Source: Arthrobacter citreus
Lineage (GTDB): Bacteria > Bacillota > Bacilli > Bacillales > Bacillaceae_G
DNA: 64,000 nt
Direction of reading: 5' to 3'
Assembly: GCA_013200995.1 (NCBI GenBank)
Contig: CP053688.1
Span: forward strand, 3,162,001-3,226,000
Part shown: positions 21,205 to 29,042 of the stretch, piece by piece
Position numbering within the stretch: the stretch's first letter is position 1
How the letters are laid out: every line of letters starts with the position of its first letter
Program-made: the position numbers and the translations under genes
The notes under the pieces: model-generated
Told to the model about the DNA's origin: nothing
The model's database searches: none
The model's input: only the letters and a program-made list of their open reading frames with translations

Positions 21205-21873
21205 TTAAGCTCTTTTATCTATTTTTGTTGTAATTAAATCACCAATAAATTGAAGAATAAATACGATTAATAAAATAATAACTGTCGCAACAAATGTCAC
21301 TTCGTTATTTGAACGTTGGTATCCTTCCATAAATGCTAAGTTACCAAGTCCACCACCACCTACTACACCAGCCATTGCTGTATAACCAACAATCGCAATA
21401 GTAGTAACTGTTAAACCTGAGATAATTGCTGGTAATGCTTCTGGAATTAACACTTTTACGATGATTGTGAAAGTACTAGCTCCCATCGCTCTTGCAGCTT
21501 CAATTACACCTTTATCTATTTCACGTAAGCCGATCTCAACCATTCTTGCATAGAATGGTGCAGCACCGATAATAAGTGCAGGTAATGCTGCTTTTGCACC
21601 AAGCATTGAACCAAGAATAAAGATTGTAAACGGAATTAGTAAAATGATTAATATTATAAACGGTATTGAACGAAAAATATTTACAAACGCTGCTAGGATT
21701 GTATTAAAAAATTTATTTTCAAGAAGTTGGTCTTTACTAGTTAAAAATAAGAATAAACCAATTATTAATCCAAAAATAAACGTTGCCACCGCACCTATAA
21801 CTGTCATAAATAATGTTTCTTGAGTTGCTATACGCATAGCTTCCCAATCAACATTTTGAAAAAGTTGTGTCAT
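21205..21873 (-). CDS. metI: Methionine ABC transporter permease MetI
   Basis: A 222-residue permease with five or six helices. The EAA loop lies in GVIEAARAMGASTFTIIVKVLIPEALP, the coupling site for the ATPase. GYTAMAGVVGGGGLGNLA is the typical C-terminal helix region of the MetI family. It begins 1 nt after the metN stop, with its ribosome site inside the end of metN. In B. subtilis this gene is called metP. Confidence 0.95.
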   Translation of the reverse strand: MTQLFQNVDWEAMRIATQETLFMTVIGAVATFIFGLIIGLFLFLTSKDQLLENKFFNTILAAFVNIFRSIPFIILIILLIPFTIFILGSMLGAKAALPALIIGAAPFYARMVEIGLREIDKGVIEAARAMGASTFTIIVKVLIPEALPAIISGLTVTTIAIVGYTAMAGVVGGGGLGNLAFMEGYQRSNNEVTFVATVIILLIVFILQFIGDLITTKIDKRA

Positions 21874-21874
21874 C

Positions 21875-22888
21875 TTATGCTACCTCCACTTCAACTTGTT
21901 TTGATTCTAAATAAGCAATTGCGTCTTTGATGTTATTTCTATCTCCAACAAGTTGAATTTTCATTGTCCCATAAGATCCTTCAGCGGTTTGAACAATTTT
22001 TCCTTGTAAAATATTCACTTCAATTTCAAAGTGTTTTACTACTTCAGAAATATGCGGTTGGTCTGCTTGTCCATTTTTAAACGTTAGCTTGTAAGTATTA
22101 TCATTCCCAACACTTTTAGATATTACTTCATTGTCCAATTCTTCATCTGTGCCTTTAATTTGCTTTACAAATTTCTTTGTAATTGATTGTTTAGGATGTG
22201 TAAATACATCTACAACATGACCTTCTTCTACAACTTGTCCATTTTCCATTACGGCAACTCGTTGGCAAATTTTCTGTATAACATGCATTTCATGTGTGAT
22301 TAGAATAATTGTAATACCTAACTGCTTATTAATATTTGTAAGCAAAGCTAAGATTGAATCAGTAGTTTCTGGATCTAATGCAGAAGTTGCTTCATCACAT
22401 AAAAGAACATCTGGATTATTAGCTAATGCTCTTGCAATTCCAACACGTTGCTTTTGTCCACCACTTAGTTCAGAAGGATAAGCATTTTCTCTTCCCTCAA
22501 GTCCCACTAGTTTGACTAATTCCTTCGCACGAGTAATGCTTTCCTGTTTAGGTACTTTAGCAATTTCAAGTGGGAAAAGTATATTTTCTAATACAGTTCT
22601 TGACCATAATAAATTAAAATGTTGGAAAATCATTCCTATTTTCTGTCTTGCTTTTCTTAATTGACTAGATGAACATTTCGATATAGATTGACCATTAATA
22701 ATAACCTCACCTGATGTTGGTGATTCAAGTCCATTTAGCATACGTAATAGCGTACTTTTCCCTGCGCCGCTATATCCGATCATGCCAAAAATCTCACCTG
22801 CACTAATCGTTAACGATACATTTTGTACCGCGGTAACTGTGCCTTTTTTACCCTTGTATATTTTACTTACATTATTTATTTGAATCAT
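21875..22888 (-). CDS. metN: Methionine ABC transporter ATP-binding protein MetN
   Basis: 337 residues from the ATG at 22888, which follows AAAGGAG by 7 nt; the longer frame to 22969 would start inside the riboswitch terminator region. Walker A is GYSGAGKST (38-46), the signature is LSGGQKQRVGIARAL, and Walker B is VLLCDEATSALD. The C-terminal 70 or so residues form a NIL domain, which binds methionine and inhibits transport. It is the first gene of the operon and is controlled by the upstream SAM riboswitch. Confidence 0.96.
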   Translation of the reverse strand: MIQINNVSKIYKGKKGTVTAVQNVSLTISAGEIFGMIGYSGAGKSTLLRMLNGLESPTSGEVIINGQSISKCSSSQLRKARQKIGMIFQHFNLLWSRTVLENILFPLEIAKVPKQESITRAKELVKLVGLEGRENAYPSELSGGQKQRVGIARALANNPDVLLCDEATSALDPETTDSILALLTNINKQLGITIILITHEMHVIQKICQRVAVMENGQVVEEGHVVDVFTHPKQSITKKFVKQIKGTDEELDNEVISKSVGNDNTYKLTFKNGQADQPHISEVVKHFEIEVNILQGKIVQTAEGSYGTMKIQLVGDRNNIKDAIAYLESKQVEVEVA

Positions 22889-22967
22889 ACTAGTTCTCCT
22901 TTCAAAACATTCTAACAACTCATTCTTCAATTTTTTGTAAGAACGTACTTTTTTAGTCGCATAATAC

Positions 22968-23139
22968 AAAAAAACCTTTCAACTCACATGAGCAGAAAGG
23001 TTTTACATACAAAAAGTATTCCTTTCTCTCATCTCTCAAAGCAATTTGCTTTGCAGGAATTAGCACCATTTCAATGACGATCATTGACGGTTGCTGGGTT
23101 TCATAGGGCACAGTCCCTCCACCTCTCTCGATAAGAGTT
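22968..23139 (-). promoter_or_regulatory. SAM-I (S-box) riboswitch controlling metNIQ
   Basis: The minus strand carries the S-box core in order: CTCTTATCGAGAGAGGTGGAGGGA near 23138-23115, then CCCTATGAAACCCAGCAACC, then TGGTGCTAATTCCTGC near 23060, then an expression-platform terminator. The terminator stem AACCTTTC / GAAAGGTT with a T tail occupies 22968-23004. In this class, SAM binding stabilises the aptamer and lets the terminator form, shutting off methionine uptake when SAM is plentiful. Confidence 0.97.
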
Positions 23140-23253
23140 AACTTACGATTATATAAAGTTGTCAACGTATTTTATAGCTTACTTACCAATATTCCTTAGT
23201 AAATACTGCTTGCTTTAACGTAATTCTCATTCTACAAACTTAGACACAAGTTG

Positions 23254-23616
23254 TCAACAATTTTCCAAAAGTTTTTTATCACTTTCTACACCTGTATATT
23301 GAAAAATTGTTTCAATCAGTAGTAATAAGCGGTAATTTCCGTCAAATGAAGCATCATTTAGTTTTAACAATAGACTTAATCTTTGCGAACCTGAATATAA
23401 CGATTCCCATCCATCTTTTGTAAAGTTAACTCTAAGTTGAGGTATTGAGCGATCGATTACCTCAATAAAAGGTGCCTTTTTGCTAAATCTAACAAATAGT
23501 TTTTCATTTATTCCGTTAAACTCTACTATTTTTTCTTCAATTGGTAAAATAATTTGTAAATATTCTTTTTTTATAAATAAGTTTCTAGCTTGTCCAACCC
23601 ACTCCTTAATTTCCAT
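23254..23616 (-). CDS. YusD-like protein of unknown function
   Basis: A 120-residue soluble protein. I chose the ATG at 23616, with AGAGG 8 nt upstream; the GTG at 23625 overlaps that site. Visible are EKIVEFNGINEKLFVRFSKKAPFIEV and a C-terminal leucine-rich helix, with no signal peptide. Position between metN and the YusE-like thioredoxin matches yusD of B. subtilis, and that synteny is the main support. The alpha/beta pattern could be an SCP2-like lipid-binding fold, but this is only a guess. Confidence 0.55.
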   Translation of the reverse strand: MEIKEWVGQARNLFIKKEYLQIILPIEEKIVEFNGINEKLFVRFSKKAPFIEVIDRSIPQLRVNFTKDGWESLYSGSQRLSLLLKLNDASFDGNYRLLLLIETIFQYTGVESDKKLLENC

Positions 23617-23790
23617 CTTAAACACCTCTTTTTGGATTCTTTAATCTATTTTCTCATAGATTAGAGGTGTGTTCTTTATATTTCGCTCGACATTTACTTG
23701 ATAAAAATCTATTATTTAATATTTTTTCTACACCATTCAACTCATTTCCCGAGAAATATGTCTAAAAACAGGAAATAGTTTAAGGCAATT

Positions 23791-23820
23791 AAAAAAGAGC
23801 GCATCATTTCGTATGCACTC
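23791..23820 (-). terminator. Terminator of the YusE-like gene
   Basis: GAGTGCAT pairs with ATGCGCTC (one G-T pair) and is followed on the minus strand by TTTTTTAATT. The stem begins right at the stop codon. Confidence 0.8.
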
Positions 23821-24142
23821 ATCGTTTAATATATAAATTATATTTTTTTAACAGTTCATGTAAATATGGAACAGATTGGAAAGCGTAGATTTTTTGTTTC
23901 ATTTCCCCATTTTCAAAAATAAGTAAACAAGGTACACTTTCGATCTTCCAGCTTTGAGCTTCCTCCACAATTTCATTAATATTTACCTTACTCATTGGTA
24001 AATTTGGCAGAATCTCGTTAACAATTTCTAGCATTTTTGATGCTACTTGGCATGTACCACACATTGCGGTATATATATATATCACGGTAGTCTCTTTTGA
24101 CTGTATTCTTTGCATTAAATCTGTCTTTGTCCATTGCTGCAT
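23819..24142 (-). CDS. Thioredoxin-like protein (YusE-like)
   Basis: About 107 residues with a thioredoxin fold. The redox motif is CGTC in TAMCGTCQVASKML, and the cis-proline is in ESVPCLLIFENGE. It has no signal peptide, so it acts in the cytosol as a thiol-disulfide protein. Two ATGs are possible (24148 and 24142); the second gives a 9-nt spacing from AGAGGA and is preferred. It follows the Toprim gene closely, as yusF-yusE do in B. subtilis. Confidence 0.8.
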   Translation of the reverse strand: MQQWTKTDLMQRIQSKETTVIYIYTAMCGTCQVASKMLEIVNEILPNLPMSKVNINEIVEEAQSWKIESVPCLLIFENGEMKQKIYAFQSVPYLHELLKKYNLYIKR

Positions 24143-24157
24143 GATCATTATTCCTCT

Positions 24158-24514
24158 TTAATTTGTTCGTAAATAATCCGTAAATACTGAAATATCCGCT
24201 CCTAATAATACACTTGCTAAATGTTGACTTGGAGCTGTTGCTACTTCTCGATAACTTCGATCAATGTACAGATGTTCAGCCTGTGGAAATTCTCTTTTTA
24301 ACAATCTTCTAAGCTTTTCACCAGCCTCGTCTGCATCGACTAACACATAAATTTCTCTTAAATCTAACATTTCAGCAAGCTCATCTAGCTTTGAAGTACC
24401 AACTGTACCATTCGTACAGATAATATCTACAGGCTCCTTTATAATCGTCTGTATTTTTCTCTTATCAGTAGTACCTTCGACAATGATAACTTTTCTTTGA
24501 TCTTCAATATTCAC
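24158..24514 (-). CDS. Small Toprim-domain protein (YusF-like)
   Basis: 118 residues made up almost entirely of a Toprim domain: VIIVEGTTDK with the catalytic-type Glu, then VLVDADEAGEKLRRLL with the DxD motif. Toprim domains occur in primases, topoisomerases and RNase M5, and they act on nucleic acid phosphodiesters with Mg2+. The gene lacks any partner domain, as in the YusF and RnmV-like small proteins. It is upstream of, and probably co-transcribed with, the thioredoxin-like gene (15-nt gap). Confidence 0.8.
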   Translation of the reverse strand: MNIEDQRKVIIVEGTTDKRKIQTIIKEPVDIICTNGTVGTSKLDELAEMLDLREIYVLVDADEAGEKLRRLLKREFPQAEHLYIDRSYREVATAPSQHLASVLLGADISVFTDYLRTN

Positions 24515-24837
24515 TGGGCATCACCTAATGTATAGGACTCAAAAACTTTTGACTAAAAATCTTTTGTATATAGTATATTCGATTTTCCCTTTGTTGTTTC
24601 CTTTTTTTCCCTAAATGAAAATGTCCCTTTAAATTATGTTTTATGTAAATAAGTTAAGCTTTATTACTACAATTATACACATAAATTTTAAAAAACACCC
24701 ATATGGACACTTCAGAATATTGGCAAACGCACGAGATCTTCGTTACTTCAACTGTTTGCGATCCTAATTACTGACTAGAATAACGCCACTCTGAATCAGC
24801 CAACTTGTCTCGATGCTTTTTCAATGAAATTTCTATA
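24515..24837. other. Intergenic region with a weak hairpin, no gene
   Basis: About 320 nt between the Toprim gene and gcvH. It includes GGCAAACG...GTTTGCG (about 24721-24760), a 6-bp imperfect inverted repeat in a locally GC-richer patch. I find no reading frame with a ribosome site. Confidence 0.4.
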
Positions 24838-24864
24838 AATAAAAAGCGCCCCAAAAGGACGCTT
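24838..24864 (-). terminator. Terminator of gcvH
   Basis: AAGCGTCC / GGCGCTT stem with a short loop is followed by TTTATT on the minus strand. It lies 12 nt after the gcvH stop. Confidence 0.8.
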
Positions 24865-24876
24865 AATGTAAGATAA

Positions 24877-25260
24877 TTAGTCTTGGTTAATCATTTCTTC
24901 ATATTGACCAGCAGTCATTAACTCATCAAGTTCAGAAGCGTTTGTAGCTTCAACCACTACCATCCATGCTTTTTCGTAAGGAGATTCGTTTACGAATTCA
25001 GGATTTTCATCTAAATCAGCATTTACTTCAATTACTTTACCGCTGATTGGAGCATAAAGTTCAGATACTGTTTTTACAGACTCAACGCTACCGAATGGCT
25101 CATTGATAGTAAGATCATCTCCTACTTCTGGTAGCTCAACAAATACGATATCTCCAAGCTCTGATTGAGCAAAATGAGTAATACCGATATAGTATTTATT
25201 ACCTTCAACTTTTACCCACTCATGTTCTTCTGAATAACGTAGTTCATTTGGAATTGACAT
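24877..25260 (-). CDS. gcvH: Glycine cleavage system H protein
   Basis: A 127-residue lipoyl carrier protein. The lipoylated lysine is Lys63 in [32 protein letters not shown] at the start is typical. It shuttles the aminomethyl group in glycine cleavage, and in Bacillus it also passes lipoyl groups to the 2-oxoacid dehydrogenases. The other gcv genes are absent here, as in B. subtilis, where gcvH stands apart next to yusI. Confidence 0.97.
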   Translation of the reverse strand: MSIPNELRYSEEHEWVKVEGNKYYIGITHFAQSELGDIVFVELPEVGDDLTINEPFGSVESVKTVSELYAPISGKVIEVNADLDENPEFVNESPYEKAWMVVVEATNASELDELMTAGQYEEMINQD

Positions 25261-25305
25261 TGTGAAATCCTCCTCTGATTAATTACCTTAAATTTTATAG
25301 TTATT

Positions 25306-25662
25306 TTATAACCAAACTTTTTCAAATACTTCCTCATTAAAACCAACTGTTGCTTGATCTCCATTAAAAACTATAGGTCTTTTAATTAATTTACCATCTG
25401 AACTTAATAGCTCTAATAGCTCGTCCTCAGTTTTTGTTGGAATAACATCCTTCAATCCAAGCTCACGATATTTAACGCCACTTGTATTAAATAATTTATT
25501 TATAGAAAGTCCACTTGCTTTATAAATATCAGCAAGTAACTCCTTTGAAGGTGGATTTAATGTAATATCAATTGCTTCTACTGTAATATTATGCTCTTTA
25601 AGCCATGAAGCAGCTTTTCGACAAGTTCCACATTTTGGATATGTATAAAAAATGATACTCAT
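25306..25662 (-). CDS. ArsC/Spx-family protein (YusI-like)
   Basis: 118 residues of the arsenate reductase/Spx fold. It begins with IIFYTYPKCGTCRKAASWL, so it keeps a CxxC redox pair, and ends with DGKLIKRPIVFNG, which contains the conserved Arg-Pro. YusI-type members are predicted thiol oxidoreductases rather than RNA polymerase-binding Spx, and the C-terminal Spx interaction surface is not evident. GGAGG lies 8 nt before the ATG. Its position next to gcvH matches B. subtilis. Confidence 0.85.
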   Translation of the reverse strand: MSIIFYTYPKCGTCRKAASWLKEHNITVEAIDITLNPPSKELLADIYKASGLSINKLFNTSGVKYRELGLKDVIPTKTEDELLELLSSDGKLIKRPIVFNGDQATVGFNEEVFEKVWL

Positions 25663-25953
25663 TTAGCAACTCCTCCCAAATTCTATTTTATCACAGGGAA
25701 TAAGCGAGTTAAAATAGTTCCGTTCGAAAATTCTGTAATAATTTGTCGCACATTAACAGTATACCAATATTAACGATACTAAACTAGAGTAACGTTCGTG
25801 TTTTGATACATTTTCTAACAGAAATCATATATTATTCTAAAATACCATAGTAATTACCCAAAACCTTGGACCAATCACTTAAATATAACTCAACTTATAC
25901 TAGTATGGCACAATCCATGGGAAAATTATCCTTTTAAACGCATTTAATTACAG
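25663..25953. other. Intergenic region downstream of fadE, possible decayed leader motif
   Basis: About 290 nt without a gene. On the minus strand it reads AAAACACGAACGTTAC near 25793-25815, close to the leader of the 21-bp arrays, followed by CGTTAATATT and TGTTAATGTG. This could be a decayed array, but the 21-nt spacing is not kept. Confidence 0.3.
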
Positions 25954-25987
25954 AAAAAACTGCCGATCTAATATCAGCAGTTTTTTT
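25954..25987 (-). terminator. Terminator of the fad operon
   Basis: AAAAAACTGC / GCAGTTTTTTT with an inner GAT/ATC pair. A on one side and T on the other make it usable in both directions. It lies 5 nt past the fadE stop. Confidence 0.85.
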
Positions 25988-25991
25988 AAAA

Positions 25992-27776
25992 TTATACAGT
26001 ATAACGCTCATCAGCTAAAACATCAGCTGCAATTTCACGTTTCTTCGCAATTACATTAATTGGCGTGTGGCGTGTAAACTTACGAAGTGCTGAAGTCATC
26101 ATTCGTAAAGTATCTCCAGACTCAACAGCTACAAGTGTTTCTTTAGCATGTGCTTCGATTTCGTTAAATGCTTCTTGGCAGAATACTTGAGTATAAAGTA
26201 ATTTTTGTTTTGATTTTTCAAGACCTATTTTATTAATTGCTTTTTCAGTACGCAGAACTGTCGATTCCATTGCGTATACATTGCTTACGATATCCGCAAT
26301 ATTGACTAGAATTTCCTGTTCATTACTTAATGCTTTACCGAATTTTTGAACTGCTAGACCAGCAATCATAATTGCAATTTTCTTTGCATTACGTACTAGA
26401 TATTTTTCTTGCTCTAACGGCGCATCCCCAACTTCTGATGGCATTAACATCATTAATTCTTCTTGAATTTGTTGTGCTTGTTGAAGTAATGGCAGTTCTC
26501 CCTTCATTGCTTTTCGAAGGAATGTGCTTGGTACAATTAAACGATTAATTTCATTTGTACCTTCAAAAATTCGATTAATACGTGAATCACGGTAAATTCT
26601 CTCAATTTCGTATTCAGCCATGAAACCATATCCACCATGGATTTGTACACCTTCGTCAGCTACATAGTCTAATACTTCTGAACAGAAGAATTTGTTTAAT
26701 GAACATTCAATAGCGTACTCAGCCACAGCTGCTGCAACTGCTTTAGGATCTTTTGCTTGCTCCTCTGTTAATTGACTGAAGCGGTCTTCAAAAAGTCCTA
26801 CAGTACGATATGCTGAGCTTTCACTCGCATAAATTTTTGTAGCCATACTTGCTAATTTTTCTTGAATTAAACTAAATTTAGCAATTGGCGTTTTGAATTG
26901 TTGACGTTGATTCGCATAGATTGCTGATAATTCTAAAGCACGTTTTGAACCACCAACTGTACCTACAGCCAATTTATAGCGACCAATATTTAAAATATTA
27001 AATGCAATAACGTGACCTTTTCCAATTTCACCTAAAAGGTTTTCTACAGGAACTTTTACATCCTCTAATATCAATGTGCGAGTAGAAGAAGATTTAATAC
27101 CCATTTTCTTTTCTTCTGGGCCAGTTGAAACTCCTTCAAATTCTCTTTCAACAATAAATGCTGAGAAGTGCTCTCCATCAATTTTTGCATAAACAACAAA
27201 TACATCAGCAAAAGCTGAGTTTGTAATCCATTGTTTTTCACCATTTAAAATATAATGAGTTCCTTCAGCATTTAATTTAGCAACAGTCTTAGCTCCTAAT
27301 GCGTCTGACCCTGAACCTGGTTCAGTTAATGCGTAAGCTGCAAATTTTTCGCCTGATGCTAATCCAGGTAAATATTTTTGCTTTTGATCATGATTTCCAA
27401 ATAATACGATAGGAAGTGTTCCAATTCCAACGTGAGCTCCTTGAGAAAGTGAGAAGCCGCCAGCGCGGGAAATTTTTTCAGTTATTAATGCAGAGCTAAT
27501 TTTGTCTAATGCAATTCCACCATACTCTTCAGGTACATCCGCAGCTAATAGTCCAAGCTCACCTGCTTGTTTTAACAATCTTACTGTACGGTCAAATTCA
27601 TGTTGCTCTAAATACTCTAACTCAGGTAATACTTCATTAATGACAAACTCTTCAGTTGTTTTCGCAATTAATTTATGCTCATCTGAAAAATCCTCTGGAG
27701 TAAATACTTTATCAAATGTCACTTCATTCGTTAAGAAGCTTCCGCCTTTAAGTAAATCACCAATTGTTTTTTCCAT
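25992..27776 (-). CDS. fadE: Acyl-CoA dehydrogenase FadE
   Basis: A 594-residue FAD enzyme of the long acyl-CoA dehydrogenase type, with a C-terminal extension of about 200 residues. It makes trans-2-enoyl-CoA in the first step of beta-oxidation. Visible motifs are YALTEPGSGSDALG, EKQWITNSAFAD, the catalytic-glutamate region RIFEGTNEINRL and GGYGFMAEYEIERIYRD. The ATG at 27776 follows AGGAGG by 8 nt. It is the last gene of fadN-fadA-fadE, as in B. subtilis (yusL-yusK-yusJ). Confidence 0.96.
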   Translation of the reverse strand: MEKTIGDLLKGGSFLTNEVTFDKVFTPEDFSDEHKLIAKTTEEFVINEVLPELEYLEQHEFDRTVRLLKQAGELGLLAADVPEEYGGIALDKISSALITEKISRAGGFSLSQGAHVGIGTLPIVLFGNHDQKQKYLPGLASGEKFAAYALTEPGSGSDALGAKTVAKLNAEGTHYILNGEKQWITNSAFADVFVVYAKIDGEHFSAFIVEREFEGVSTGPEEKKMGIKSSSTRTLILEDVKVPVENLLGEIGKGHVIAFNILNIGRYKLAVGTVGGSKRALELSAIYANQRQQFKTPIAKFSLIQEKLASMATKIYASESSAYRTVGLFEDRFSQLTEEQAKDPKAVAAAVAEYAIECSLNKFFCSEVLDYVADEGVQIHGGYGFMAEYEIERIYRDSRINRIFEGTNEINRLIVPSTFLRKAMKGELPLLQQAQQIQEELMMLMPSEVGDAPLEQEKYLVRNAKKIAIMIAGLAVQKFGKALSNEQEILVNIADIVSNVYAMESTVLRTEKAINKIGLEKSKQKLLYTQVFCQEAFNEIEAHAKETLVAVESGDTLRMMTSALRKFTRHTPINVIAKKREIAADVLADERYTV

Positions 27777-27846
27777 CAATAACTCCTCCTATTTAATTAA
27801 GTAATTATTTGAAAACCTATTTTAGCAATCTATTAACACCGATCGA

Positions 27847-29022
27847 TTAAATTAATTCAAATACTCCAGCAGCACCCATTCCGCCACCTACACACATCGT
27901 AACAATACCGAACTGCTCACCACGACGCTTCATCTCATGTAATAATGATAAAGTTAATTTAGTACCCGTACAGCCAAGTGGATGACCTAAAGCAATAGCT
28001 CCTCCATTTACGTTTACTCGGTTCTCATCAAGTCCTAAATGACGTATAATTTGAATTGATTGAGAAGCAAATGCTTCGTTAAGTTCAAATAAGCCGATAT
28101 CAGATATGCTTAATCCTGCTAATTTTAACGCTTTTGGAATTGCTTCAACTGGCCCAATTCCCATAACTTCAGGAGCTACTCCAGCTACTGCAAAAGATCG
28201 GAATTTTAATAGTGGGCTTAACCCTTCAGCCTCCGCTTTTTCACGGTCCATTACTAATACTGCTGCTGCACCATCACTTGTTTGTGAAGAATTTCCTGCT
28301 GTCACAGAACCTCTCACATTAAATGCCGGTCTTAATTTAGCTAATACTTCAGAAGAAGTCCCTTCTCGAACACCTTCGTCTTGAGAGAAAGTGAAATGCT
28401 TTTCTTCTAATTTATGATTCGAGTTTACCGAACGAAGAGTTACATCAACTGGAACAATTTCGTCAACAAAACGGCCTTCTTTAATAGCAGCTGCCGCACG
28501 CTGATGACTGCGTACTGCAAAAGCATCTTGATCTTCTCTCGAAATACCATATCGATTTGCAACTTGCTCTGCAGTATGGCCCATTCCCATATAATATTCA
28601 GGTGCATTTTCTACTAATCTACTATTTAAACGAGCAACATGCCCTCCCATTGGAAGTAAACTCATTGATTCTGCTCCGCCTGCAATAATAGCCTCAGAGT
28701 GACCTAACATAATACGTTCACTAGCAAAAGCAATACTTTGTAGGCCTGAAGAACAATAACGGTTAACTGTAATTCCAGGCACTGAATGTGATAATCCCGC
28801 TAATGCACCAATGTTTCGTGCCATATTAAATCCTTGCTCAGCCTCTGGTGAAGAGCAACCAAAAATAATATCGTCGATTGGACCATCATAATTTCCTGCA
28901 CGTTTTAATGTTTCCTTTACAACTAATGCCCCTAGATCATCTGGACGAACCGTTGCTAGTGATCCTTTTTTCGATTTACCTACAGGTGTTCTTGCACCCG
29001 CAACAATAACAGCTTCTCTCAT
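27847..29022 (-). CDS. fadA: Acetyl-CoA acyltransferase (3-ketoacyl-CoA thiolase) FadA
   Basis: A 391-residue thiolase from the ATG at 29022, with GGAGGG 6 nt upstream; the longer frame starts before the ribosome site. The nucleophile is Cys90 in NRYCSSGLQ. His in GGAIALGHPLGCTG and the second cysteine in TMCVGGGMG complete the active site. It releases acetyl-CoA in the last beta-oxidation step. It starts 20 nt after fadN. Confidence 0.97.
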   Translation of the reverse strand: MREAVIVAGARTPVGKSKKGSLATVRPDDLGALVVKETLKRAGNYDGPIDDIIFGCSSPEAEQGFNMARNIGALAGLSHSVPGITVNRYCSSGLQSIAFASERIMLGHSEAIIAGGAESMSLLPMGGHVARLNSRLVENAPEYYMGMGHTAEQVANRYGISREDQDAFAVRSHQRAAAAIKEGRFVDEIVPVDVTLRSVNSNHKLEEKHFTFSQDEGVREGTSSEVLAKLRPAFNVRGSVTAGNSSQTSDGAAAVLVMDREKAEAEGLSPLLKFRSFAVAGVAPEVMGIGPVEAIPKALKLAGLSISDIGLFELNEAFASQSIQIIRHLGLDENRVNVNGGAIALGHPLGCTGTKLTLSLLHEMKRRGEQFGIVTMCVGGGMGAAGVFELI

Positions 29023-29042
29023 GTTCTTCCCTCCATCTCCCA

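Noticed and set aside
24690..24830. Structured RNA upstream of gcvH, such as a glycine riboswitch
   Set aside because: Only one weak 6-bp stem; none of the conserved glycine-aptamer segments is present.
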